Shown in pieces: positions 11,398 through 21,819 of a stretch of 64,000 nt of DNA. The notes under the pieces were generated by a model. The model was given only the letters and a program-made list of their open reading frames with translations. It searched no databases and was not told the origin of the DNA. The stretch's first letter is position 1. Every line of letters starts with the position of its first letter. Location: positions 1,612,001 to 1,676,000 of the forward strand of contig JAKZAP010000019.1 of the NCBI GenBank assembly GCA_023053575.1. Reading direction: 5' to 3'. Made by a program: the position numbers and the translations under genes. This DNA comes from Branchinecta lynchi. Lineage: Eukaryota > Arthropoda > Branchiopoda > Anostraca > Branchinectidae.

Positions 11398-12264
11398 TTA
11401 AGGGACAAACAAAATATTTTTAAACAGCTAATGTGATTGCCGATTAAGGGGTAAGAAGGCATTCTGAACACGAATTTGAAAACCCTTTTCTCGCCGGACA
11501 AGAAGTTTGCCCGGAATCCCGCCCAAAACCGGAAAGTTTTTTAAAAGTAAAAGTTTTATTTCAAGTTGACTAGATGTTCAGTTTAGGTGCAAGAAGACAT
11601 GCTGAACACTTATGTAAGGTAAGGTAAGGTACAATTTTAATGGCAAATGTAAATAAACCTGATGTTTCTCAAAAGCATCAGACATACCAGTGGCATAAAA
11701 AACGACGCTTCAATAATTCTGATGGGTTTGTAAAAATCATTAATACAATTCTAGCCTAAGGCATTGTAAAGGAAAAACAAACGAACAACTATCAACCATG
11801 TGAAAACCATTTTCTAGCCGGACAAGTAGTTTACCGGGATTCCGGCCAAAACCGGAAAATTGGTCAAAGTTAAAGTTCTTTTTTAGTTGATTAGATATCC
11901 GATTTAGGGGTATGAGATGCTGATGTTCGAATAGGGGAGAGAAGATACACCGAGTTCGTTTTTTAGCTTTCTTTCTTCGCCGGGCAAGTAGTTCTGGAAA
12001 TCGGCCGAAACCGGGAAATTGCCAGAAGTAAGGCAGGAAGTTTTCGTCAAAACAGATATGACTTATAGGGGTAAACACACATGCTGAATCCATATCTGAA
12101 CTTGGTTTTCTCAGATGATTAGCTATTTGGACTTAATCTGTTTCTGAATTTTTAAAAGTAAAATTGTTCACGGAGTCTGGCGAAGACTGGATCTGGCAAG
12201 ACAAGACCCAATTGTCTGGACGAAATATTGAATTTTTGGGATCCCAACGAAACCTTTGGTCTTG
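11398..12264 (-). mobile_element. Family G element, truncated copy
   Basis: Begins abruptly within family G interior sequence (AAGGGACAAACAAAATATTTTTAAACAGC) directly after the LINE tail. It runs to TTTTTGGGATCCCAACGAAACC and the CAAGACC end at 12264. A LINE 3' end is nested at 11616-11796. The A-run terminus and microsatellite are missing. Confidence 0.65.
11616..11796 (-). mobile_element. LINE family A 3' end inserted in family G
   Basis: A reverse copy of the 3' UTR seen at 37900-38095 and 39060-39235 (TGCCACTGGCATGTCTGATGC, GTACCTTACCTTACCTTAC). Flanking sequence is CTTATGT before and ATGTGAAAACC after. Intact family G units read CTTATGTGAAAAC, so a 4 bp target duplication (ATGT) brackets the insert. 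Confidence 0.7.
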
Positions 12265-12834
12265 TTATATATTTATTTGGTAGATCGCAGGTCATTTTAT
12301 GCAGGTCAGATAAATTAAGTTATATTATTTTTGTTAGATTTATAGGGTACGTAGTTGTTGTTATTATAGTAAAAAATTTAACAAGCACTGCATGTTCGAA
12401 CCTTTGTTCTCCACAGTGCTTGTATAATGTGTTTGTATTTTTGTGTAAGATAAAAAAAACTTGAACTTGATCTAACCCACTGTAAACGAATTCTGATTCG
12501 TTTTTTTCTGAACTTCCCTCAAATCATCGATATAATGAAAATGAGCAAAACCTAGTAGTTATCATGTAAAACGAGCAATAATTATATAATTTCATTAAAG
12601 TAAAATAAAGTGCTCTTCTGGCTACTAACCAGAATCAGAGAGATGTGTTGTATACTGAAAACAGGAAAATCCTGAGGAAAAGTATTCTATCTAGAAACCC
12701 CACTTCATGAGACCAAATAACAAGAAGCATTCCAAGATTTTTTTTTTTATACTTCTTCTCTTGTTACAAGGAGACAAACTATTGCCACCTCTGCTGTAAG
12801 CTAGCCTACTTAAAAAGCATGGTAAGTTGCTTAC

Positions 12835-12950
12835 CAGGAATAGGTTGTGCCAAGATCAATACCGATAACAGTCCCTAGGTCCTTGTCCTTCTTATCGTCT
12901 TTGGCAGCAAACGCCACAACCAGCAAACTTGCCAGCACCAACAACTTCAT
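12835..12950 (-). CDS. hspa5: BiP/GRP78 coding exon 1 (signal peptide and start)
   Basis: The start ATG is at 12948-12950, with 38 codons plus two bases before donor TCCTG|GTAAGC. The protein begins MKLLVLASLLVVAFAA, a classic cleavable signal peptide (Lys in the n-region, Leu/Val core, AFAA cleavage context). An acidic/basic linker KDDKKDKD follows, then LGTVIGIDLGTTYS, the Hsp70 phosphate-1 ATP-binding motif. Signal peptide plus DLGTVIGIDLGTTYSCVGV identifies ER BiP rather than a cytosolic Hsp70. The exon appears to start upstream of the ATG at 12987 (acceptor tgcttccag|GTGAAATC), making 12951-12987 5' UTR. The ATG context is ctaaaATGa, with an A at -3. Confidence 0.96.
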
Positions 12951-12987
12951 TTTAGAAGACTCTCTAGCTTCTCAGATTTGATTTCAC
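12951..12987 (-). other. hspa5: BiP 5' UTR segment on exon 2 (predicted)
   Basis: Between the start codon and a good acceptor (gacgttttgcttccag at 12988 and above) lie 37 bases with no ATG. This makes a short 5' UTR part spliced to a far upstream non-coding exon. It is inferred from the splice consensus and from the distance to the promoter-like ER-stress element; no transcript evidence is available here. Confidence 0.5.
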
Positions 12988-15220
12988 CTGGAAGCAAAAC
13001 GTCATACCGTATTAGCTATAAACTAATGGGTGAAGAGGACTGAAGTGCTGACTGCAGGGGCATTACTGTGTGTGTGGGGGGGGGGGGGGGGCCAAGGTAT
13101 TTGCGGACTTACTGGTCATCAATACCGACTGTTTTTTTTTATTCAGAAAAAACTACTATTTTTGTGAACAATCGACTGATTTTAAGAAAACAAGACCGAT
13201 TTTATGAAAAAACTACTGTTCTTAAAAAAAAATTTACCATTTTTACGAAGAAAAAAACGCTCGTTACTTTTTACAGACTGGCCAACAACATTGACCCCCC
13301 TCCCATAAGTAATGACCTTGGCTGACTGACTGTGAAGGTGGCTAAGACCTTCTTTGTTGAATATTCTGCTTTTATGAATGATGAAACATAACAACTGGAC
13401 ACAGCACTCAAGAAGCTACAACCCAGAATTTCAGATCAAGGCAAACGATTCTGTAAAAAAGACAAGGAAGCAAAGAATCAGGCCAAAATTCACTCAACCG
13501 AATGGCAAACCCACAAGGTGACGAATTCCATTATCACTGTATCCAAGAGAGACCTCAGATGCTCAAATTATCTGTACTTGAGTATATGCGCTCTTGCTCA
13601 CAGGTTAAGGCAGTGGTTCGCTACTGGTAGTATGCATACCCCAAAGGGGCACGAGATACCATCATCAGTGGTACCTGAATGTTCCAAAATCACATTAGTC
13701 TGTCGCTTTAATATCTCACCTATGTCATTTTTCACTTTTCTGCTACAGTTTCAATATTGTCCTCAAGTCAAGATCAGATTCCTATGGTATGCAATCAAGA
13801 TACACACTATCTGCCTTATTACTGATGACAATAAATAACGTCTTTTTTATGTACTGATCACGGAACATGGTAAAAAAAAAGTCAAGGAAGGAACAGGAAA
13901 GGAGTATGTAACCTTTTTGAACCTTGATCAGAGGTACAATGTATGGAAAAGGTTGGGAACCACCAAGCAGTGTTGCCAGATGCCTGACACAAGATTGCAC
14001 AGCAAGAGAAGCTGCACCTACAGCGCATTTTCACTATTTCCTTTTTTTTACGAAATGGTATTGGGCCCATGCTGTCAACCGTTCGGTTTAAAGAAAACTG
14101 AGTTGGCGAAAAGTGCCGCAATTCTACTTGCAATAGTAGATTTTTATCAAAAATTAAAACAAAATGACATTTCTGAAATTTTAATTTCATGTAAGTTATG
14201 AACTACTTCTGAACTACAACTTTTCGTGAAAAAGCAGTAAATTTTTTATCTTCAAACAATTATTTGTTTTAAAGACCGTTACTACAAACGGCCAAATAAC
14301 AGTAGTGGATAAATACACCCCCCTTCTCCCATAAATGTTTGGATAGAATGCATCTCAATTATAATTTGCAGTCAGTTTTGGCTGAAGTAATATCAATTTT
14401 TGGATAGTAATGCTTCTGGTTCTGTGATCTGCAAAACAAGATAAAGTTAATCAGCTCTTGTGATAAAAAAATTAAAAATAATGAGATTTTTTTTTCTCAT
14501 GACGGTTCAAAAAATTAGTTTTTCTAGAAACAATTTAAAAACAATGCTTTCTAAAAGAAGCATGCTCCAGATATGCATGAACCTCACAAGCCCAGCTGCT
14601 TACAGCGAACATACTCTTGCATCCAAATATGCTGCTCGCTGGCTTTCAAGACACAAAGCAGTGGAAAGGCTCAACACATTTTGAACTAGCAAGCATCAAT
14701 TATCAGTGTTCCGAGGGACCAAAAATGAACAATTTGACATTTCAGTGAAGATTCTGAGTCCCGCAACCCTTGAGATTTGGAACCTGAATATAAAATCATA
14801 GTTGTGAAAGAAATCCTACTCTGGACTCTGATTTTCAATTTCTAAGAGATGCGGACAGCAAAATGTGACCAATTTACACTGAAAATCACCAATATATGGA
14901 AATTTGGCCAAATGTGCGCACTTGAAAATCCAAAGCGCAGCCACTTCTAAAAAGCGCCAATCTGGCAACACTGCCCCCCAGTTAGGGCATGCCCTAACCT
15001 AAAGTTAACTTATCAACAGTGTTTCTCTCGAGAAAATGAAAAATACTGCTGCTACATACAGTAGCTGGCAGCAAAATAGGAACAGAAGAGCCCAAAGGCT
15101 ACTCAGAACTGTTTCAAATTAGGTCATTGTCATAAAGCAAGTTCAACAAAGTCCTGTACAAGACAGGATGCAATCCTAGATGCTCAACACAACTAAAAGT
15201 GCAGCTATTGGCTTACTCAC
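12988..15220 (-). other. hspa5: Predicted BiP 5' UTR intron
   Basis: A donor TTTCTG|GTGAGTAAG (15220) and the acceptor at 12988 would define a 2.2 kb intron. It contains a G14 run at 13077-13090 next to a GGTATTTGCGGACTTACTGGTCATC word shared with 61330-61460. The rest is AT-rich sequence with no recognisable genes. The frames at 13518-14684 lie on AT-rich repeats and show no conserved protein content. Confidence 0.45.
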
Positions 15221-15340
15221 CAGAAACAACAAATTAAGTTGGACACAAGGAACAAAACAACAAATTCACCACTATATGGTTTTTATGTTCACTTTTCTCC
15301 TTCCAAAGTAAAACTCTAAATATTCCTCAACTTACAAATC
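15221..15340 (-). other. hspa5: Predicted BiP non-coding exon 1
   Basis: The sequence running from below the ER-stress element to the donor at 15220 is free of an in-frame ATG-led ORF and ends in a strong donor consensus (CTG|GTGAGT). The transcription start is not determinable; a weak TATA-like word AATATTTAG lies near 15316-15324. Inference from position only. Confidence 0.35.
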
Positions 15341-15369
15341 TGGCCTAAAAAGATCCGCTATTTGCCGCT

Positions 15370-15388
15370 CGTGGTCTTCGCTGATTGG
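15370..15388 (-). promoter_or_regulatory. hspa5: ER stress response element (ERSE), BiP promoter
   Basis: Read on the minus strand the sequence is CCAATCAGCGAAGACCACG, an exact CCAAT-N9-CCACG. In animals NF-Y binds the CCAAT half and ATF6/XBP1 the CCACG half, and BiP promoters carry this element in several copies. It lies about 2.4 kb upstream of the BiP start codon but only about 150 bp above the predicted exon 1 donor, in the correct orientation. A second CCAATCAGCG block (15412-15421) follows the same spacing but has ACCCA instead of CCACG, so it is at best a degenerate ERSE or a plain CCAAT box. Confidence 0.75.
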
Positions 15389-15411
15389 TGGAAGTCATCG
15401 GATGGGTCGCG

Positions 15412-15421
15412 CGCTGATTGG
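15412..15421 (-). promoter_or_regulatory. hspa5: Second CCAAT box of the BiP promoter
   Basis: Minus strand CCAATCAGCG, identical over ten bases to the CCAAT half of the ERSE 33 bp away. Paired CCAAT boxes are usual in BiP promoters. The downstream half-site is not conserved. Confidence 0.5.
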
Positions 15422-15578
15422 TTCGAGTATCTACTAGTAGCTCCTATCATTTTATCGGGAGTCAGCGCTTTCATCAGCGTTTCGAATATCATTGAATACT
15501 TGTCTTGAGTCATCTAGCAGTACGATGAAATCCTGCCTCTGTCTTTATAGATGGCGCTAGCGGGACAAACCACACAGA

Positions 15579-16350
15579 AGTTGTGTTTTTGCAGATAGCA
15601 TGGTATCTGACACCACGGTCTAAAGTCGTTTTCTCACTTATCGTGGTATCTGATACCACATTGAATAGGCGTGTTTGCAGTTATCGTCGTATTAATTTTT
15701 CTTAAACTGGTGGGAAAGAAGTTTGGCACTTAGTGATGTGACTGAATATCCGTTTTATTGTGGGATGACTTCGAAAAGCGCAATTTCAGCAATTGTCGTA
15801 TGTGCGGAGCAACCGTATATCAGATACCACAGTAACATTTGGCCATATTTCTGTTCAGCGCTTCCAAGCGGACTATTTTCTGTTAATCCCCCCATGCCTC
15901 ACGGTCATCACTTGGATCAAACATGGTAAAATAGATCCACAGGTTAGTAAGTGGAAAACCTGTCATCTGTGTCCCAGGTAATGGAGGTTTTGCAAATGTT
16001 TCAGCAGCAGAAAGTGAAAGTGACCCACTACCCTATCGATTCGACTTTTTACTATGTCTACACAAGTGTTTGGTAAGACATAGTAAAAAGTCGAATCCTT
16101 AGGGTAGTGGGTCACTTTCCCTTTCTGCTGCTATAACATATATAAAACCTCCATTACCTGGGACACAGATGACAGGTTTTCCACTTACTAACCTGTGGAT
16201 CTATTTTACCATGTCTGATCCAAGTGATGACCGTGAGGCATGGGGGGATTAACAGAAACTAGTCCGCTTGGAAACGCTGAACAGGATTATGGCCAATTTT
16301 AATCCAGTTACCGTGGTAACAGATACCATGGTACCTGCAAAAATATAACT
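15579..16350. mobile_element. MITE-1, long fold-back copy
   Basis: Ends AGTTGTGTTTTTGCAGATA... and ...ACCATGGTACCTGCAAAAATATAACT are inverted repeats. Inside, 15830-16058 and about 16078-16320 are long inverted arms (CCTCACGGTCATCACTTGGATC, ACCTGTCATCTGTGTCCCAGG, GGGTAGTGGGTCACTTTC in mirror order) around a short centre, ACAAGTGTTTGGTAAG. The outer part repeats the palindrome GATACCATGGTATC. Shorter copies are at 31424-31844 and 36083-36454, and half an inner arm at 21208-21440. No coding sequence. Confidence 0.8.
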
Positions 16351-16393
16351 ATTAATACTAACAACAGTTCATCAAGGTGGCTAGAGCTGTTGG

Positions 16394-18089
16394 CAGGGGC
16401 GGTTCGAGGGGGGAGGGAGCGTGGGGGATGACTCCCCCCTCCCCCCCCCCTGCTCCAGAGAATCTACCAGTCGTATCTTTCGGGCTTGTCTGTATGACAG
16501 TCGTATGCTTTAAGCTTTTCAGAATATCATATAGGCAGCACAAATCACATCTTTTAGTCGTATGGCAACGAAGAAATTTCTATTCGTATGTTTTAAGATT
16601 CACAGTTGTGTGTTTTGAGTTTTCCAGAATGAAAGTCGTATGTCTGAGCTCGCCAGAATAACATAAACCGCAAATTCGCCTGAAAAGACACGTTTCTTGT
16701 CGTACTTTACGAAGGGATTTTCTAGTCGTAAATTAGAGACGGTCATAGTTTTGACCTTGCCAGATAAAGGCAGACGAAGCAGTTACATAATCGTGAACTT
16801 CGCCTTCAAATCACCTGTTTCTGGTCGTATTGTTCAACTCAGATTTTAGTAGTAGGCTATGTTTGAAGCTTTTCAGATTCACAGTTTTGTGTTCTAAGTT
16901 TGTCAGAAGCAGTCGTATGAAACTTGCCAGAATGACATAAACCGATTTTCCCTAAGAATGACCCGTTTCTTGTCGTATTTTACGAAGAGATTTTCTAGTC
17001 GTATATTAGAGACAGTCGTAAGTTTCGAGCTTGCCATATGAGGCAGTTAAGTGAATTTCGACAGCAAATGACCTATTTCTGGCCGGATGGTTGTATAGAG
17101 ATTTTCTATAAGTCACTACGTTAGGAAATATCGTGTGTTCTGAGCTTGTCACAATGACAATCGTATGTTTCGAACTTGTCAGAGTGACATAAATGCCTCA
17201 ACCAAGTTGTGATTTGAACATTATCCTACTTGTTTTTTTGTAAAAATCACCTTATTTTAAAAAGAAACAGGCACAACCGCCTGATGATTGCACTATTATT
17301 TTTGTGGTCTAAATTCAAAGTGGAAACACTACCACGTACTAACTTCCGGGAAAACATCCCACTCCGTTTGCGAGTTATCGGGGGACGGACACATATGTGA
17401 TATAGTAGGCAGCCTTTAAAATGTTTCGCAAAACTTTACCAGTACCGTCTTTCATAGTCCCCTACTCGCTATATGGTTGAATGGCCCGTAATTTAGGTGA
17501 GGTGTTAGGCCTAAGATTTCAGCAACCTGAAAGGTTAGAAATTCCAGGAAAATGTCGGATTACAAAAAAATCGCCTGCGGCGCTGAGTTTAAATCTGCCT
17601 TAGGTACATACGGTACAAGCTGCTTGGGATATGCACCAGGTTAAAAGCAAGAGTTTGTGTGGGAAATAGTCGAACATTGCCGAATAAAGGCCGATTTAGC
17701 AAATTTGGGCTTCAGCTCTTTCGTAGTCCTATCATATTTATATTTAGATGACGTGTGCATCATTTATGTGCAGTTTTAAGCTTGAGATTTGAGATTTACC
17801 GTAGTAGAATTTTGCTCGGATTGAAAAAATTTCGCCTGCGGCGCTCACTTTAATTTGTCTTGAGTAGATGTGTCAGAAGCTGATACCGATGCGAGGGCCA
17901 GCAAAATTTGATATGAACGGCACCGTCTAATTCCTGTTACTAATTTGTTTATTATTTTAGTACTACAATGGCATTATCCGTAACGTTTTCGAATTTATAA
18001 CGTCAGAGCCTGCTGGTACTGTGTTTTTGGCAAGTCGTATATTTTGAAGTCCTCACCCCCCCATGCCCAAGCCCTTCGGATCGCCCCTG
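16394..18089. mobile_element. hAT-type non-autonomous transposon, 8 bp TSD
   Basis: The left end CAGGGGCGGTTCGAGGG and right end CCCTTCGGATCGCCCCTG are imperfect terminal inverted repeats of the CAGGGGCG type common in hAT elements. The 8 bases before the left end are GCTGTTGG and the 8 after the right end GCTGTTGC, a 7/8 match to a hAT target duplication. It is 1,696 bp long with no transposase frame, so it is mobilised in trans or dead. The interior holds degenerate repeats rich in GTCGTAT. Confidence 0.85.
16635..17030. repeat. Degenerate ~278 bp tandem repeat in the hAT element
   Basis: The block GCCAGAATAACATAAACCG ... CGTTTCTTGTCGTACTTTACGAAG ... TTTTCTAGTCGTA (from 16650) recurs from about 16930 with about 85% identity. 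Shorter AGTCGTATGTTT/GAGCTTGCCAGA units continue to about 17190. Confidence 0.7.
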
Positions 18090-18123
18090 GCTGTTGCTGT
18101 TACTAGGGTGTCGACTAAATTGT

Positions 18124-18346
18124 ATCGTAATTCTATACAGGCGTGACGTAAATAGTGACGTCGAGTAACTGAGGATAACAATTAGGATTTGATTGTTCCT
18201 AGGTCGTCTTATAAATGTAAACGAGCTCGGCTCTCTATATATATATTAAAATACATATTCACCGATAGGAACAAACTACAAATTTTCGTTTTCTCAGGTA
18301 AAATAGATCAAATGGGTATGACGTCACCCCTGTATGGAATTACGGT
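18124..18346. mobile_element. MITE-3 (TIR CGTAATTC-ATACAGG-GTGACGT)
   Basis: CGTAATTCTATACAGGCGTGACGT on the left and ACGTCACCCCTGTATGGAATTACGG on the right are inverted copies. The interior (GATTTGATTGTTCCTAGGT, TATAAATG, CTATATATATAT, ATTCACCGATAGGAA) recurs in a second copy at 45300-45538. Non-autonomous. The 208-codon frame at 18189 runs through it and is not a gene. Confidence 0.65.
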
Positions 18347-18664
18347 GCGACTTAGTTTAGACCGTCAAGGTCGGGTGCTAGTGACTGGAATTCCTGCTAA
18401 TATTTTCGGCACCATCCATACGGAAAACTTGAGATTTTTATCACTTTCAACTTTATTACAGATGAGCAGAAATACTGCGCTCAAACGATCAGGATTGTGG
18501 GGTCTGGAATTCCCACCTGGATTCCCCATGAATTTCAACTCCATAAGGGAGATCCTCATCGTTCCCCGGACGGGGATTCCCATAACGGAGTCTTCGTGTT
18601 TTGTTTGTCCCAGGGATGGACTCAATTATCGTCACCATCACAAACAATACTGTAGCCGAGAAAG

Positions 18665-18800
18665 ATTACAGTTAACTGCAGTATTTGCTAGTGGGATTAA
18701 TCGTATCTCTACTGGGATGAGGTTAATCCGAATTAGAGATAATCTTATCTTAGTAGAGACAAGGTCATTCCCAGTAATAAATACTGCAAGATTTGTTTTT
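18665..18800. repeat. Palindromic repeat (GCAGTATTTGCTAGTGGGATTA)
   Basis: The left arm AACTGCAGTATTTGCTAGTGGG is mirrored by CCCAGTAATAAATACTGC on the right, with a central inverted ATTAGAGATAATCTTATCTTAGTAGAGA. A related half-copy is at 38092-38180. It is probably a small MITE. It lies beside a further dispersed repeat (18530-18640) that shares GTTTTGTTTGTCC and ATTATCGTCACCATCA with 35080-35190 on the other strand. Confidence 0.55.
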
Positions 18801-18804
18801 ATAG

Positions 18805-20075
18805 TGAAGAGCTAGAAGCTCTTATGGCACTTGCAAGACTGGGGCAGATAATGAAAGTAAGAATTTACCAATTCGTGGGTTTGTGCTGATCAATGTTAGC
18901 AAAACCCTTCGTATAAGAATGATCATGATCTTCGGCCCTTGGAAATCGCGAGAATGTATCGTTTGGTAAAATGTATTTATTTTTGCACTTGGCTGCAGGC
19001 TTGGCTGTGATGATGCGCACTTTAAGGGCGCTAGAAATCCATCTGTAATCAGATCTTGAGGCAAAATGATGATAGGCTCATGGGGATAATGAAAATGTAT
19101 ATTTCGCTCAAAAGTATTTTTTGTACTTGAAGGAAGTCACTTGCAAGGAAAACCATTAAGGCAAAAATGATCATGGGCCCTCGTGGAGCATGAAATGTAT
19201 CGTTTGATCAACATTTTTTTTTTCACTTTGGGTTAAGATGCGCTGTAAGGGAGCTAGGAATTAATTTTTAAGCAAAACCCCTTGAGGCAAAAATGATAAT
19301 GGGCTCATGGGGATCGTGAAAATTATTTTGCTTAACAGTATTTTTTTTACTTTGCGGTAAGATGAGTAGACTTTAACGGATGCTCGGATCTGGGAAGTGA
19401 CAATTTCTAAGCCAATTTTGTAAAGTCTCTAATATTCGAGCAAAGTTTTATCGTCCTAGCATAATCTGGAAGTACCTTAACTCGCAATCACCGGAATTCC
19501 CAACACCCTCCCCTCCAACTCGCCACACAGTGCCCGAATCCAGTCCGGTTCTGTTACTGGTTTATCTGCGGCGTGTGTTTACTCTTCGCACCAAGTTACA
19601 TCCGGGTCTCTCCACTCTAAGCGTGTCACAAGATTTCCAGTTCACCCCTCAAACCCCCACCCTTTTTGATCAGATCTGGTCCGGGCTTGAAACGGGACAT
19701 TTGAGGCATGAGGTCTTTCAAATATTAAGTTTCATTAAGATCCGATCACACGTTCGAAAGTTACACACACCTTCAGATTCAGGATTCACCATCCCTCTCC
19801 CACGATGGTTGGATCGGGAAACTGACTATTTCTAAGCCGATCTTGTCAATTTTCTTATGTTCAAGCCAAGTTTCATCGTCCTAAACATTCAAAAGTACCT
19901 TAACTCGCAATGACCGGAATTTGGGATCCCCCCACCCCCACAGTGCCCGAATCTGGTTTGGTTCTGACACTGATGTATCTAGGGCTTGTACTTTTTTTCC
20001 CCACCAAGTTTCATCCCAATCACTCCACTCTAAGCGTTCGACAAATCCCCCCCCCCCCCCCCCAGCATTCATCGA
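18805..20075 (+). mobile_element. Family P element, degraded
   Basis: The start GAAGAGCTAGAAGCTCTTATGGCACTTG matches the family P 5' end (CAAGAGCTACGAGCTCATATGGCACTTG at 53338 and 57905). It then has about 140-180 bp degenerate units with GAGGCAAAAATGAT-ATGGGCTCATGGGGAT (18880-19400), followed by CCAAGTTTCATC and CCACTCTAAGCG blocks to a C15 run at 20047-20063. The 3' hairpin is not found. Proline-rich frames at 19530-20236 are translations of this repeat. Confidence 0.55.
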
Positions 20076-20830
20076 CCAGTCCGGAAGAAGATACTGGGAC
20101 GGTTAAAAAGATTTTCTGTGATCAATATTGGGTGTACCTGTGGGATAAGATCGATAAGGCATCTATTTTGTTAAGGCTATGCTTTTTTGTTTGTCAAAAC
20201 TACAATTGTAAAACTAAATCAAACAAATCAGTATAAACAGACCTGAAAATAAGGTGGACCTTAACCTTTACAGACTATTTTCGTCAACTGAACTTTTTAG
20301 AAAAAATTTCACTTGGGGGAATTCCCGTGTCCTCGTTGTCTAATCCTCGTGATTCCCCTTCCCCGGGGTGTCCACAGGGAACGGCGGGGTTTCGAAAATA
20401 TTCTCCCAAGAACCTTCTTCTGCCATAAGCTGCTTGAAACCATAGCATACATGGGGCCATGGTGTGTTTTACAAGAACGGGTTTCGTTTCATCAGTAGGC
20501 GTGTTTTTTTTAGTGCGTTTCCGCATAACGATAGGGCCATGTTTTTCATGAATCAGTTGTACGAATTTCGGTCAACTTCAACCAACTTAAATTTGACCAG
20601 ACGGATTACACAGGGCGATTCTGGCGGCAGTGGCAACACTGGTCACAGAATTCTGCGATTTCTTACAGGAAATAGCCCATATGCCAAAAATGTCGCAAAT
20701 TATGTCGAGTATTAGCTCCTCTTATACGAGCAAACTGGAACCTTAGAAACGAAGAGTTTTTCATTGAAACTAGAAAAAAAGTGTCAAATTGTGTAAGCGC
20801 AACAATTTCAAGGATTTGTTTGCCAAATGT
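20076..20830. other. Intergenic, nothing recognised
   Basis: No conserved frame, terminal repeat or RNA gene is seen. At 20838-20875 a CAGGCCCGTATCCAGGAATTTTTTTTTCGGG word resembles a DNA-transposon end, but I find no partner end in the window. Confidence 0.4.
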
Positions 20831-20964
20831 CACAAGCAGGCCCGTATCCAGGAATTTTTTTTTCGGGCGGGGGGGCGGTTTGCCTGCGGGTCGGACAAAA
20901 AAGTACAAAAAAGACATAAATCAGAGGGAAAAGCCTTTAAAAATGACTATTTTTGTGTTTAAGG

Positions 20965-21210
20965 GGGGGGGGGGTCTACTGCGCGTTACAGAGAAGCAAG
21001 AGTTTGAGTCAACCACCAGACAAAAGTGACAAACAATAGTGAAAAGTGATCTCTGGAAGTAAGGGAGAAGTCGTAAAGGCTTTCGGTTTATTCTTGCGCT
21101 CGGCGGATTTTCGCTTTGCTTCCCCGCCACAAGAGATGTTAAACGCGGGAGTGTATGTGGGCACCTACTGCGCCTTACAGAGAAGCAAGAGTTTGAGTCA
21201 GCCATCACTT
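20965..21210. repeat. Direct repeat, 193 bp apart
   Basis: CTACTGCGCGTTACAGAGAAGCAAGAGTTTGAGTCAACCA (20972) recurs nearly unchanged at 21165 (CTACTGCGCCTTACAGAGAAGC). A G11 run precedes the first copy. No coding content. Confidence 0.6.
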
Positions 21211-21440
21211 GTGTAGACATAGTAAAAAGTCGAATCGATAGGGTAGTGGGTCACTTTCGCCTCCTGCTGCTATAACATATGTAAAACCTCCATTAACCTG
21301 GGACACAGATTACAGGTTTTCCACTTACTAACCTGTGGATCTATTTACCATGTCTGATCCAAGTGATGACCGTGAGGCATGGGGGGATTAACAGAAACTA
21401 GGTCCGCTTGGAAGCGTTGAACAGGAATATGGCCAATTAC
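21208..21440. mobile_element. MITE-1 inner arm, solo
   Basis: Matches the right arm of the 15579-16350 element: ACATAGTAAAAAGTCGAATCGATAGGGTAGTGGGTCAC, then ACCTCCATTAACCTGGGACACAG, CCTGTGGATCTATTTACCATG and GGCATGGGGGGATTAACAG. The outer inverted repeats are absent. Confidence 0.65.
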
Positions 21441-21679
21441 TAGGGCTCAGGGCTTTGAATGGTCCCAAAATAATCATGGTAGGTAAATACTAGTTTTGCA
21501 GAGACCGATGGTGTAATTGCCAGTACACAGTACATGGCTTGTAATTGAAATAACGACTTGATTGATTGTATCTATATTTATATTTTAGTGCGATTATGTT
21601 TGACGTATAAGTCAAATTCGGCGCATCTGCTGTGAAAGATACCTTTTATGAATAAACTCTATTTCTCTAACTATTTTCT

Positions 21680-21819
21680 TACGAATCTCTTCGACGTGGT
21701 TGGTCCGATTATCTCGTGGTACGATATTTTGATGAAAATAAAAAAATGCGTTCCAGGTTCGAAGCGGGAATTCGTGACGTCACGCGTAGCAACTACGGTA
21801 AGTAGGGTGGAACACGCTC
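21680..21819. mobile_element. MITE-2, right half
   Basis: Carries TGGTTGGTCCGATTATC, GAATTCGTGACGTCACGCGTAGCAACTACGG and the terminal GGGTGGAACACGCTC. It lacks the left end. Next to it, 21840-21922 is a 41-43 bp tandem pair (GTAAGCCTGCCAAAAATCTCTGATTT). Confidence 0.6.

Noticed and set aside
18189..18815. Longest non-repeat-array frame outside known genes (208 codons)
   Set aside because: It runs through MITE-3 (18124-18346), a dispersed repeat and a palindromic element. The MITE-3 copy at 45300 does not keep the frame, and no protein family is recognisable.
20838..20880. CAGGCCCGTATCCAGGAATTTTTTTTTCGGG as a DNA transposon end
   Set aside because: It looks like a known type of terminus, but no inverted partner or target duplication is found within several kilobases, so no element can be delimited.
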